Of a DNA stretch of 64,000 nt, positions 21,729 through 32,099 are shown in pieces; positions within the stretch are counted from its first letter, which is position 1, and each line of letters begins with the position of its first letter. The notes beneath the pieces are model-generated. The model worked only from the letters and a program-made list of their open reading frames with translations. It was not told the DNA's origin and did no database searches. The position numbers and the translations under genes were made by a program. The stretch is taken from contig NZ_RCTZ02000002.1 in assembly GCF_003667315.2 (NCBI RefSeq), forward strand, positions 1 to 64,000. The letters run 5' to 3'. Source of the stretch: Tropicibacter alexandrii. GTDB lineage: Bacteria; Pseudomonadota; Alphaproteobacteria; Rhodobacterales; Rhodobacteraceae.

Positions 21729-22417
21729 GCCGCGATGGCGGGGGCGGCGGTTTCGTGCAGCGCAAGGCGGAAGCCCGCACCGCGCACGGTTTCGATATCG
21801 ACCGTGCCGCAGGCCGGTTTCAGGCAGGCGCGCAGGTTGCACATGTAGACGTCGAACACGCGGGCATCGGGTTCGTCCTCCAACCCGTAGACATGGGACA
21901 GCAGCTCGGCACGGGTGATCAGGCGACCGGGCCGCAGCGCGAGGTATTCGAGCAACTCGTACAGCTTGGGCGACAGCTTGATCGGGCAGCCGGACAGGTA
22001 GGCGCGGCGGCTGAGCAAATCGATCCGCAGCGGGCCATGGCTGATCTCGGGCGCGGACAGCCCGTGGACACGGCGCACCACCGCCTGAAGGCGCATGATG
22101 GTTTCCTCGGGCGCCTCGTATTCGGGCACGATGGTGTCGGCGCCTGCGTTCAGCCAGAAGGCGATATCCTCGGGCTTGGGCGCGGGGGCGACGACGGCGA
22201 TGGAGAGGTCCCCGAATTCCTTGCGCAGGCCCGACAGGGTCAGCCCGTGCTGCCCGATCTGATCGGCGGCGATCACCAGCATGTCGGCCTCGCCCAGACG
22301 CAGGTAATGGGCGATGTCCTCGGGCCGATCCGTGCGCGTCAGCAGCGTGCCGTTGGCGGCAAGCTCCTGTGCAAGGGTCATCATGGTCCAGCTGGTTTCG
22401 GCGATCAGGTAGCGCAT
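21725..22417 (-). CDS. Orphan OmpR-type regulator with degenerate receiver domain
   Basis: A 230-residue protein with an N-terminal receiver-like domain (residues 1-115) and a C-terminal OmpR/PhoB winged helix (KLSPKLYELLEYLALRPG, then VFDVYMCNLRACLK and TVRGAGFRL). In the receiver the phospho-acceptor position of the usual strand 3 appears to be Ala50 (ADMLVIAADQIG), and the acidic pair after strand 1 is reduced to Glu7. It is therefore probably phosphorylation-independent or uses an atypical residue (Asp52). No histidine kinase is adjacent. ATG 22417 gives the shortest complete receiver; a longer start at 22465 is possible. Confidence 0.8.
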   Translation of the reverse strand: MRYLIAETSWTMMTLAQELAANGTLLTRTDRPEDIAHYLRLGEADMLVIAADQIGQHGLTLSGLRKEFGDLSIAVVAPAPKPEDIAFWLNAGADTIVPEYEAPEETIMRLQAVVRRVHGLSAPEISHGPLRIDLLSRRAYLSGCPIKLSPKLYELLEYLALRPGRLITRAELLSHVYGLEDEPDARVFDVYMCNLRACLKPACGTVDIETVRGAGFRLALHETAAPAIAA

Positions 22418-22603
22418 TGTTGTCCTCGCGATCGTTCGACCGGTCCCGGGCAGGCGAGCAGGCATGCAGGGGCGGTGTGTCTGATCCGGGGGCGGGCCTT
22501 CTGACGGCTCTCGGAGAGTGGCAGCGACGCGTTCTGTCGTCTGAGGAAATCATTAACGGTAGATTATGGCGGGAATGTGCAACGCCTCGGGCGGCAATCC
22601 GGC

Positions 22604-22617
22604 ATGACCTGAATCAA
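22604..22617 (+). promoter_or_regulatory. FNR/Crp-family-like binding site upstream of usp
   Basis: ATGAC-CTGA-ATCAA is close to the FnrL/FNR palindrome TTGAY-N4-RTCAA, with one mismatch in the left half. It lies 50 nt upstream of the usp start. Universal stress genes are often FNR targets in Rhodobacteraceae, which fits the microaerobic and hemerythrin context. Confidence 0.5.
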
Positions 22618-22667
22618 GGCGTTTCGAAAGGATAGGGCACATGTTCGAAAGCAGGAGGAACCTATCC

Positions 22668-23081
22668 ATGTATGACAATATCCTCGTTCCGGTGGCCTTC
22701 GACGAAGGCAGTGACGAAAAGATCGCCAAGGCCGTCGCAGTGGCCCGGAGGCTGGCGGCACAGAACGCGCGGATCACCCTGATCCACGTGATGGAGCAGG
22801 TCCCCGGCTATGCCATCAACTATATGCCGGCGGATTACTCGGCGCAGGCGCGCAAGGCCATCGAGGGCGAATTGCACGACCTTGCGGCAGAGATTCCCGG
22901 CGGCGTGGGGCTGGTCGTCGAGGGCCATTCCGGGCGCACCATTCTGGATTGGGCCGAGGCCAACCGCTCGGACCTGATCGTCATCGCCAGCCACCGCCCC
23001 GGCATGCAGGACCTGCTGATCGGCTCGACCGCGGCGCAGGTTGTGCGCCACGCGACATGTGCTGTGCACGTGCTGCGTTGA
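22668..23081 (+). CDS. Universal stress protein (UspA family)
   Basis: A 137-residue single Usp domain: MYDNILVPVAFDEGSDEKIAKA at the start, and the nucleotide-binding-type motif near the end (IVIASHRPGMQDLLIGSTAAQVVRH, matching G-x2-G-x9-G). AGGAGG at about 22653 sets the start at 22668. It precedes a hemerythrin-domain gene by 41 nt, likely the same transcript. A possible FNR box lies upstream. Confidence 0.93.
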   Translation: MYDNILVPVAFDEGSDEKIAKAVAVARRLAAQNARITLIHVMEQVPGYAINYMPADYSAQARKAIEGELHDLAAEIPGGVGLVVEGHSGRTILDWAEANRSDLIVIASHRPGMQDLLIGSTAAQVVRHATCAVHVLR

Positions 23082-23122
23082 CTTGATCCGCCGCCGTCCT
23101 CTCTATGCGGGGAAACGGAGGC

Positions 23123-23674
23123 ATGATGGACGACCTTGACCTGACAAGACGCGACGGCCTGCCCGACGCATTGAAAGCCCTGCTGGAGGACTACCCCCGC
23201 TCGGGCTGGCAGCAGCATGCGAATTTCGCCGGGCTGGTGGAGTTCTGGCTGGACCGCCACCTTATGTTCCGCCGCTTGTGCGAGATGCTGCGCACCGATT
23301 CCGAGGCGGGTGTGGACGGCAATATCGATCCGCAGATGCTGGCGGCGCGGGTATCGCGCTTTGGCGGGATGCTGGTGCAGCAGTTGCATGGCCACCACCA
23401 GATCGAGGACATGCATTACTTTCCCGTCCTCAGCCGCAAGGACACGCGGCTGGAACGGGGCTTTGACATTCTGGACAGGGATCACCACGCCTTGGACGGT
23501 CTGCTCAACCGCTTTACCGAAGGCGCCAACGGGCTGATCCAGCGCAAGACCGAGCCGGGCGCCTTCCGCGAGGAAGTGGTGGCGTTCGAGGGGTTCCTTT
23601 TGCGGCACCTCGAAGACGAGGAGGACCTGATCGTGCCGGTGATCCTGAAACACGGGGCCGACGGGATACATTGA
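23123..23674 (+). CDS. Hemerythrin HHE-domain protein
   Basis: A 183-residue helical protein with spaced His/Glu residues expected for a di-iron HHE domain: NFAGLVEFWLDRHLMFRR, GHHQIEDMHYFPVL, DRDHHALDGLL, and HLEDEEDLIVPVIL. It may bind O2, NO or handle iron. GGAG precedes ATG 23123 (ATG 23126 is equally possible). It sits directly after usp, consistent with a low-oxygen or nitrosative stress unit. Confidence 0.85.
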   Translation: MMDDLDLTRRDGLPDALKALLEDYPRSGWQQHANFAGLVEFWLDRHLMFRRLCEMLRTDSEAGVDGNIDPQMLAARVSRFGGMLVQQLHGHHQIEDMHYFPVLSRKDTRLERGFDILDRDHHALDGLLNRFTEGANGLIQRKTEPGAFREEVVAFEGFLLRHLEDEEDLIVPVILKHGADGIH

Positions 23675-23726
23675 GGGGGCAGGGCTTCGCCCCAACCTAC
23701 GACCACGCGGGCGTTGCGCATGAAAA

Positions 23727-23754
23727 AGGGCGGACCCGAGGGAAGGTCCGCCCT
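23727..23754 (-). terminator. Terminator for the PLDc_N gene
   Basis: A 10-bp stem (23727-23736 / 23745-23754, AGGGCGGACC and its complement) is preceded on the plus strand by five A residues, which become a T tract on the minus strand. Confidence 0.75.
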
Positions 23755-23784
23755 GTACACTCGCTACGTGCCTTGTGTCTTTCG

Positions 23785-23970
23785 TCAGACGTGCGCGCGT
23801 CCGCCGCGCGGACCTGCCACCAGCCAAGCGATGAAGCCGAGGATCGGCAGGATGAGAATGACGAGCGTCCAGACGATCTTTGCCACGGTCGATGCGGGCG
23901 AGGTCAGCGTCTGGTAGATTGCGTAAAGGTCTGCGATCAGGATCAGCAGTCCGAACAGTCCATATTCCAT
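23785..23970 (-). CDS. Small PLDc_N-domain membrane protein
   Basis: A 61-residue protein with two hydrophobic segments (YGLFGLLILIADLYAIYQTL and VAKIVWTLVILILPILGFIAWL), the pattern of the phospholipase-D-nuclease N-terminal (PLDc_N) small proteins. The start is ATG 23970; the longer upstream frame is not family-like. It has its own terminator, and a perfect GGAAC-N17-CGTT promoter lies 31 nt upstream. Probably an inner-membrane stress-induced protein of unknown mechanism. Confidence 0.85.
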   Translation of the reverse strand: MEYGLFGLLILIADLYAIYQTLTSPASTVAKIVWTLVILILPILGFIAWLVAGPRGGRAHV

Positions 23971-24000
23971 TTGTCCAGTCTCCCGTTTGTTCACCGGGTC

Positions 24001-24026
24001 AACGTGGCGGGGGCTGGATTGGTTCC
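24001..24026 (-). promoter_or_regulatory. EcfG-type (general stress) promoter for the PLDc_N gene
   Basis: On the minus strand, GGAAC (24026-24022), 17-nt spacer, CGTT (24004-24001): an exact match to the alphaproteobacterial sigma-EcfG consensus. It lies in the 67-nt gap and points at the PLDc_N start codon. Confidence 0.7.
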
Positions 24027-24037
24027 GGTGCCCCGTA

Positions 24038-24997
24038 TCAAAATGTGCCGTCGGCGTTGCAGATCCGTTGCACGAAGGTTGCGATGCCCGGTGCGCAAAG
24101 TTCGCCGGGCTGCGGAGAAAACATGCTCTCCGGCGCGGCGGACTGCATCCAGCCGATATAGGTTTCGGCATCCACACCCATCTCGGCCAGATAGGACGCG
24201 ATCAGGTCATAGAACGGGTGATCGTCGGGCAGGGCGGCGCCGTCGCGTGTCGCGAGGCGGTGGAACCCGAAATCGTGCCGGACATTGGCCCATATGGTCC
24301 GTTCGGAGCCCCCGACATAGACCAGCGGGCAGGCTGAATAGCAATTGCCGAACAGGCGTGTCTCCAATCCGCGCCGACGGATTTCCCGACCGGCTTCGAT
24401 CGCGTCCTTGACGCTACCGCCGCCGCTGCCAAGCTCGATCATGCGGATGTCGGGATTGGCGTTTAGCGTCTCCAGAAACCGCGCGTGAAAGCCGGAGTCG
24501 ATATTGCCGTAGATCCGCAGCGCCGTGCCGTCCGCCACGAATTGTGCATCCGGAGCGTCGCTGACGATCCCGGCGCTTTCGGGCACCAGCGTTCCGACGC
24601 AGTCAAGATTCCACGTGTTGATCCGTTCGGCTTCGGACTGGGCCAGCGCGGTGCGGGCCTCGGCGATCCAGTTGTCGAGCGACACGCCGATCTCGACCGC
24701 CAGATACGGGTCGGGATTTTGGGACAAGGGCGGAATGTCGAAGCGTTCCAGTTCCGCTATCACGTCGATCTTGCCCAGCATCCGACCCAGAATGGCGCAG
24801 CGGTGCTTTTCGATGTCGGCAAAGATGCCAATCACGCCGATAGCCGATTGGATTGACCCTGCGCCGCTCGCTCGCAGGCCGTAGGCGATATAGGCCTCGG
24901 ATTTTGCCGAAACGGCTGCGATGGCCTTGGGCCAGTCATTGTTCTGGGCCATCAGCGCGGAAGGCAGCCAAAGACAGAGCAGGGCAAAACGGAGCAT
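24038..24997 (-). CDS. Predicted periplasmic ClpP-fold protein (COG3904-like)
   Basis: A 319-residue exported protein (signal MLRFALLCLWLPSALMAQ). The C-terminal half carries a ClpP/crotonase-like core: MIELGSGGGSVKDAIEAGRE, then RLFGNCYSACPLVYVGG, in which the Ser of CYSAC occupies the nucleophile position of ClpP-like serine peptidases; HDFGFHRLA may supply the His. The N-terminal half is helical and unassigned. It could be a periplasmic protease or an inactive scaffold. It is not obviously linked to either neighbour. Confidence 0.7.
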   Translation of the reverse strand: MLRFALLCLWLPSALMAQNNDWPKAIAAVSAKSEAYIAYGLRASGAGSIQSAIGVIGIFADIEKHRCAILGRMLGKIDVIAELERFDIPPLSQNPDPYLAVEIGVSLDNWIAEARTALAQSEAERINTWNLDCVGTLVPESAGIVSDAPDAQFVADGTALRIYGNIDSGFHARFLETLNANPDIRMIELGSGGGSVKDAIEAGREIRRRGLETRLFGNCYSACPLVYVGGSERTIWANVRHDFGFHRLATRDGAALPDDHPFYDLIASYLAEMGVDAETYIGWMQSAAPESMFSPQPGELCAPGIATFVQRICNADGTF

Positions 24998-25027
24998 GAG
25001 CGGCGCCTTTGTGACAGGATGCCGATA

Positions 25028-27223
<2,196 letters not shown>

Positions 27224-27444
27224 CGGGCTCTCCTCGGAGGCGTATCCGGCAAATGTGGGCACCGGTTTTGCGTCCGGACGTGCGAAAAGGTCGAACGCCA
27301 AATGTGGCATGGCGGGGCCGGGATGCAAGGGGGGCGACGTTTGCGACCCGCAAGCAAAGGATATGCAAGCCCTGTTTGGTTTGTCATACTCGTGTCACGG
27401 CACTTCAAGTTCACAGACGGGATAGCGGGCAGGGAGGCGGGCGC

Positions 27445-27903
27445 TTGGATGGTGATACAGATCGGCGCGACGAGGCCGCCGACAATCTCGCATCCTATCG
27501 CGGGACGGACGGCGACGCGCAATTTCGGATCACCCGCTTGGCTGACGGAACCTCCTATGTTCAAGCCACCTGCCATGGCAGCCTGACGGCCGCCGAACTG
27601 GTTGAGGCGATGGCTCATATGGCACAGCAGCCCGGTTTCGATATCAGCCTGCCGACCCTTTGGGACCTGCGCGCGCATGAATTCGGGCAGACCTCTGCGC
27701 AAAAGACGCGCAGCGTCGTGTTTGCGCTTGGGCGGTTGCCTGAACGTCAGGGTGCAAAACGCGCCTTCGTCGTCGGATCGGAGGATGGTTTTGGCACGAT
27801 GCGTCTGTTCCAGCAAAGCATGGAAGGGTTCGGGATCGATACGTCGGAGACATTCTTGGTAACATACGACCAGCAAGAGGCGCTCGACTGGCTGGCACGG
27901 TAA
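27445..27903 (+). CDS. Hypothetical protein, possibly STAS/SpoIIAA-like
   Basis: A 152-residue cytoplasmic protein. The start is probably TTG 27445, which follows an AGGGAGG ribosome site; no good ATG exists in frame. The core alternates strands and helices (FRITRLADGTSYVQATCHGSLTAAELVEAM, split here by eye into strand and helix, then LPTLWDLRAHEF and AFVVGSEDGFGTMRLFQ), reminiscent of SpoIIAA-like/STAS-type folds. No enzymatic motif is visible. Divergent from uvrB. Low certainty on both start and fold. Confidence 0.6.
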   Translation: MDGDTDRRDEAADNLASYRGTDGDAQFRITRLADGTSYVQATCHGSLTAAELVEAMAHMAQQPGFDISLPTLWDLRAHEFGQTSAQKTRSVVFALGRLPERQGAKRAFVVGSEDGFGTMRLFQQSMEGFGIDTSETFLVTYDQQEALDWLAR

Positions 27904-28181
27904 AGGCGCCTTTTGCATCGGGTTGTCCGGCTGGGCCCGCCATTACGACCGATGCGAAAGTCGGTCTTAGGATAAAATGCAGAATCAATGTACCTTTGAT
28001 CGTGCAAGCTGCCACCGAACCGGGCCGCGATTACCCCTCGCTCCCTGCGATCCCGGCTTCGGATGGCTGCTTGCATCCCCGTGCCGCGATTTCCGTCGAA
28101 CTGTGACAATTCACACGCAAGCACCGCTTGCCCCGCGTGCCGGAATCCGGGATAAAGCGCCCGAGTCCAAGGAGATCTGCC

Positions 28182-28493
28182 ATGCGCGCACGCATCTACA
28201 AGCCGGCCAAGACGGCCATGTCCTCTGGTCAGGCCAAGACCAAGCAATGGATCCTCGACTTTGCCCCCGCCTCGGCACGCGAGGTCGATCCGCTAATGGG
28301 TTGGACCTCGTCGAGCGACACGCAAAGCCAGGTGCGGCTGCGGTTCGATTCGCGCGAGGCGGCACTGGCCTATGCCAAGGAACACGGAATCGATGTCGAA
28401 GTGATCGAACCGAAAAAGCGCAAGGCCAACATCCGCGCGCGCGGATACGCGGAAAATTTCGCCGTCGACCGCCGCGGGGCCTGGACGCACTGA
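28182..28493 (+). CDS. NADH dehydrogenase accessory subunit NDUFS4-like (ETC complex I subunit)
   Basis: A 103-residue protein with the conserved complex I accessory pattern: [36 protein letters not shown], and the C-terminal [15 protein letters not shown]. It is the bacterial homologue of the mitochondrial 18-kDa NDUFS4 subunit, restricted largely to alphaproteobacteria. AAGGAG precedes ATG 28182. It stands alone, away from a nuo operon, and is followed by its own terminator. Confidence 0.93.
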   Translation: MRARIYKPAKTAMSSGQAKTKQWILDFAPASAREVDPLMGWTSSSDTQSQVRLRFDSREAALAYAKEHGIDVEVIEPKKRKANIRARGYAENFAVDRRGAWTH

Positions 28494-28545
28494 GCGTGTA
28501 AATCGGGGCAAAGGTGTCTCGAAGCTTCGGTTTGATGAAGATATA

Positions 28546-28567
28546 GGGCGCCCGCTGGGCGCCTTTT
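28546..28567 (+). terminator. Terminator after the NDUFS4-like gene
   Basis: A GGCGCC/GGCGCC stem (28547-28552 and 28558-28563) with a short loop is followed by TTTT. Confidence 0.7.
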
Positions 28568-28591
28568 CCATATGTGGAAATCGGGGGCAGC

Positions 28592-30016
28592 ATGGCCGGA
28601 AAGGCGTTGAACAAAGCGAACCTGATGGCGCTCGGCCCCGAGACGCTGGCCGATCTGCTGCTGGACACCGTCAAGGGCGACGCCGCCCGCCAGCGTCGGG
28701 TGCGTATGGCTCTTGCCGCCGATCAGGGGCCGGAGACGGTCGCGGCAGATGTGCGCAAACGCTTTGCCGCGATCCGGCGCGGGCGCAGCTACATCTCGCG
28801 CAAGTCGCAGAAGAAGCTGGGGCAGGAACTGGCCGATCTGGTGCAGCTGATCGAGGCGCAGGTTGCGCCCGATGCCCCGGATATGGCCTTTGACCTGCTC
28901 TGGGCGCAACTCCATCTGGCGGCGGGCATCCATGAGCGCACCGATGACAGTTGGGGGACCATCGGCGACGTGATGCACGACGCGATGGAGGCGATCGCGC
29001 GGCTGGCCCCGTCCCTGACCAAGGACCCGGAGGCGCTGGCCGAGGATGTGTTCGAGGCGGTCTCGGTCGATGGCTACGGAGCCTTCGACCATGCGGTGCA
29101 TGCCTTGGCCGAGGCCTTGGGCGACACAGGTCTGGCGCGGTTGAAGGCCTTGGCCGAGGCCGCCCGCGAGGCCCCGCTGACCGACGCCGACCGCGTGCTA
29201 TATGACTTCATCACCGACCCGGCGCAGCGCGAGGCTCGCGCCCGCGCCGCCCGGGATCGCACCGTCGAAATGATCCTTCAGGACGTGGCCGACCTGCAAG
29301 GCGACGTGGACGCTTGGCTCGCCCGCTACACGGCCGAGCAGCTGACCTTTCACACCATCGCCCCCGACGCCGCCGCCCGCCTGCTGGAAGCTGGTCGCGC
29401 AGAAGAGGCGCTGAAGCTGGTCGAAGACGCAGGGCCAAACGACGACCTCTGGCTCGACAAAGCCGATCTGGACGAGGCGCATTTCGCCTGTCTGGAGGCG
29501 CTTGGGCGGACGGATGACCTGCGCGCGGCGCTGTGGCGGCGGTTCGAAACCCGCCTCTGCCCCATCGCCCTGCGCCGCCACCTGAACCTGCTGCCCGACT
29601 TCGACGATATCGAGGCCGAAGACGCCGCCCGCCGCCATGTGGCGACCTTCCAGCCCATCGAGGCCGCCTTGGTCTATGGTCTGCAAGCCCCCGACCTGCC
29701 CCTCGCCGCCGAGATCGTCCTGACCCGCCATGCCGAGATCGACGGCGACGCCTATGAGGTGCTGACCCCTTTGGCCGAGGCGCTGGCCCCGTCACATCCG
29801 CTGGCGGCGGTGCTGCTTTGGCGGTCGATGATCGACTTCGCCCTGACCAAGGCGCGGTCTGGCCGCTACACCCATGCCGCCCGGCACCTCGCGTCCTGTG
29901 CAGCGACAGATGCCGCGATCCCCGACTATGCCGGGCACCCCACGCATGACGACTACCTCCGCGCCCTCCGCAGCGCCCACGGGCGCAAGTCCGGGTTCTG
30001 GGGACGCACCGGGTAA
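28592..30016 (+). CDS. DUF6880 family protein
   Basis: A 474-residue, Ala-rich, almost entirely helical protein (MAGKALNKANLMALGPETLADLLLD at the start) that matches the DUF6880-type architecture. Helix-turn-helix repeats resemble TPR/HEAT solenoids. No signal peptide and no catalytic motif. The start is ATG 28592; the frame is open from 28574. Its neighbours give no functional clue. Cytoplasmic scaffold or regulator is a guess. Confidence 0.75.
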   Translation: MAGKALNKANLMALGPETLADLLLDTVKGDAARQRRVRMALAADQGPETVAADVRKRFAAIRRGRSYISRKSQKKLGQELADLVQLIEAQVAPDAPDMAFDLLWAQLHLAAGIHERTDDSWGTIGDVMHDAMEAIARLAPSLTKDPEALAEDVFEAVSVDGYGAFDHAVHALAEALGDTGLARLKALAEAAREAPLTDADRVLYDFITDPAQREARARAARDRTVEMILQDVADLQGDVDAWLARYTAEQLTFHTIAPDAAARLLEAGRAEEALKLVEDAGPNDDLWLDKADLDEAHFACLEALGRTDDLRAALWRRFETRLCPIALRRHLNLLPDFDDIEAEDAARRHVATFQPIEAALVYGLQAPDLPLAAEIVLTRHAEIDGDAYEVLTPLAEALAPSHPLAAVLLWRSMIDFALTKARSGRYTHAARHLASCAATDAAIPDYAGHPTHDDYLRALRSAHGRKSGFWGRTG

Positions 30017-30249
30017 AAGGGGGCTGCCTTTTGCTCGTCTTGAGGCCGGAAACGCCTGCCGTTCACATGATGAACCTTTGCCGCGCCGCACCACGGACTG
30101 CCTTCGAGCGGACCGGTCGTGAGCATTGGTTCTTCACGACCTTATCCAGCACCGTCATGTGAGACACAGCTGACTTTCAGCGATCTCGGACTCAGCCCCC
30201 GAATGTCACCGGACCCGTTTACTGGACAGGCTTTGACACGCAGCGGGTC

Positions 30250-30852
30250 TTATGTCGGGTCAGCCCTCAGCAGCCAGAACGCAAACAGGGGTTCCGAGGT
30301 GGCCTGCATGGCGTGCAGGATTCCCGGTCGGTTGTAGAATGTGCCGCCAAGGCCCGGCTCGAACCATGGGCCGTTCTCCTGACTGAACTGACCGGGGCCG
30401 AGGACGAGGTAAACCTCCTCCGGCGGATGGGTGTGGTCGGGGTATCGGACGCCCGGCGCGAGCAGTGACGCCCCGAGCCAGACATCGTTCCGCGGCTCGA
30501 TGCCGTTCGCGCCGAAGAGGACCGCATTGGCATGGCCCTCGGCGAAGTCATGGCTCGCCGAAGGTGTGGGACCACCGCGCCGTTGCCACCTCACCGCCGG
30601 TTCGACGGCTCTGAAAGCCTCGATCAAACGACGGAGGTCCTCCGGATAGCCCGCCTTATCGAGAACCGTCGGCAGCCAACGGTCGCAGACCGGAAGGCGC
30701 TCACCGGTCAGGTCAGACGGGCCATGCGCATCGGCGAGAGCCGCGAACGCCCGGCTCTGGCAATCCTGCGATGTGGGATCGGTGGCACGGGCGGCAAAGG
30801 CGGCTTGAGCCGCGTCGATGACCGCCTGAAGGTCATTGGATCGCTTGGTCAT
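30250..30852 (-). CDS. dddQ: DMSP lyase, DddQ-like cupin
   Basis: A 200-residue protein of the dimethylsulfoniopropionate lyase cupin family. The C-terminal cupin has the metal/catalytic set YPDHTHPPEEVYLVL (His140, His142, Glu146, Tyr148) and ILHAMQA (His180). In characterised DddQ enzymes equivalent His residues bind Zn/Fe and the Tyr acts as the base, cleaving DMSP to dimethyl sulfide and acrylate. The N-terminal helical part (about residues 1-80) also fits DddQ. It follows the chaC-like gene by 33 nt on the same strand, probably one transcript. DddL or DddK are close relatives; DddQ fits the length best. Confidence 0.78.
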   Translation of the reverse strand: MTKRSNDLQAVIDAAQAAFAARATDPTSQDCQSRAFAALADAHGPSDLTGERLPVCDRWLPTVLDKAGYPEDLRRLIEAFRAVEPAVRWQRRGGPTPSASHDFAEGHANAVLFGANGIEPRNDVWLGASLLAPGVRYPDHTHPPEEVYLVLGPGQFSQENGPWFEPGLGGTFYNRPGILHAMQATSEPLFAFWLLRADPT

Positions 30853-30885
30853 GTTGGCGGGTCTCCTCGTCGTGGAACGGGTGTG

Positions 30886-31656
30886 TCAAGTTGGACCACC
30901 CGACTGCGGCTGTCCCGAGACAACGACGCCATGGCCAGCGTCGGCGGCCGCGCGAAACGCGTCCACGTCGCGCAGCAGCCGTGCGCAATGCGCGTCGTGA
31001 ATGCCGAGCGTGTCGAAATGCGACACGATATTGGCAAGGTAGTCACGGCTGGTGCCGAGAAAGCCTTCGCCGGTCGCGATATAGCGCACCTGCTGCTCAT
31101 GCGTCAGGTCGGGCTGGATGACGTCGCAACTGTGATCCACGAGGAACGTCAACGCCTGCACCGTGTCGTCCCCGATCCGCACCGGCACGAAGGCAGGCAC
31201 GTAGCCCGGTGCGAGCACCTCGCGGCGAAACAGGATCTCGGTCTCTTCATCCACCGCGTCGGCGGTGATGCGCATCGCCAGCCCGTCGCATCCGTCGCCG
31301 GCATCCAGCCCCGCCATCAGGCCCGGCGCGTCCTCGCTGCCGCGCGCGGCGTCATCCACCAGAATGAACTTGCGCGCGTGCCCCTCGGCCCGCGCACGGC
31401 GCAGATCGACAAAGCGCAGCGCCGGGTCCCACATGAGCGAGCCATAGGCAAAGATCCAAAGATCGCCCTCATGCCCGGCCAGCGCGTCGGCGCGGATCGC
31501 CTCGCGTACGGCGTCGGTGTGCAAGTCCGGCAGCCACCGTATGAGGTCCGGCTGGTCGGCCAGCAATCGCTCGACGGTGAAGCCTCGAAAGAACGACGTC
31601 TCCGGATCGGCGATCTGGTCGCGCAATTCGGGGTGGTGGGCAAAGGGGTCGGCCAT
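30886..31656 (-). CDS. Gamma-glutamylcyclotransferase (ChaC-like)
   Basis: A 256-residue protein with the ChaC nucleotide-like loop FAYGSLMWDP (near residue 69) and a later catalytic region (DEETEILFRRE followed by FVPVRI) expected for glutathione-specific gamma-glutamylcyclotransferases. These degrade glutathione to 5-oxoproline and Cys-Gly in the cytoplasm. It lies 33 nt upstream of the DMSP lyase gene on the same strand, which suggests co-expression. Confidence 0.88.
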   Translation of the reverse strand: MADPFAHHPELRDQIADPETSFFRGFTVERLLADQPDLIRWLPDLHTDAVREAIRADALAGHEGDLWIFAYGSLMWDPALRFVDLRRARAEGHARKFILVDDAARGSEDAPGLMAGLDAGDGCDGLAMRITADAVDEETEILFRREVLAPGYVPAFVPVRIGDDTVQALTFLVDHSCDVIQPDLTHEQQVRYIATGEGFLGTSRDYLANIVSHFDTLGIHDAHCARLLRDVDAFRAAADAGHGVVVSGQPQSGGPT

Positions 31657-32099
31657 GCGGCGGCTCCGGTCGGGTCAAGGGGCCGGGTCAAGCATATCTC
31701 GGTTTCCGGCGGAACGCCCGGAAATTCGCCCGCTGGGGGCAGGGTGACACAGTCATGGCGCGCGTCAAGTGCCTGTGCCGTGCGCCTCGGCGACATACAT
31801 GATCGCCAAGGCGAAGAAGGCGCGCAGCGCGTCGCGGTCATCGGGTGATCTCTTTGGGTCAGAACCGCCCGAGATCGCTGGCAAGGGATCGGGTTTACGC
31901 GATATCGCGTCCTGATCGAAGGCGCGTCGAGGATGGTCATGGCGGCGTCCTTTGATGTGTGTCTGCCTCAAGCCGCTACGCCGCCCCGAGGTGAGCGCCT
32001 TCGCCAAGGTCTTGATCCCGCGCTACGCGGCGCGGTTCCGGTGCGGCGTCCTGCTGTGCCAATGGCGTGTGACCTGCGGCGGGATGGAGACCCGCCGCG
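31657..32099. other. 443-bp gap between chaC and FNT genes
   Basis: No intact gene is convincing here. The minus strand between 31940 and 31765 reads like a broken small gene (listed separately). No terminator, tRNA or repeat was recognised in the rest. Confidence 0.5.
31765..31940 (-). pseudogene. Possible frameshifted small gene
   Basis: ATG at 31940, with AAAGGA upstream, opens MTILDA. Shifting frame after the sixth codon gives a continuous, protein-like stretch (FDQDAISRKPDPLPA, then DDRDALRAFFALAIMY) ending at TGA 31767-31765. This could be a small gene of about 57 residues broken by a one- or two-base indel, or a sequencing error. Alternatively an 80-codon frame starting at 32007 is real. 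No family is recognised. Confidence 0.25.

Noticed and set aside
30017-30249. Insertion-sequence remnant in the gap after the DUF6880 gene
   Set aside because: A short palindrome (GTTCACATGATGAAC, about 30061-30075) is present, but there are no terminal repeats or transposase similarity in any frame.
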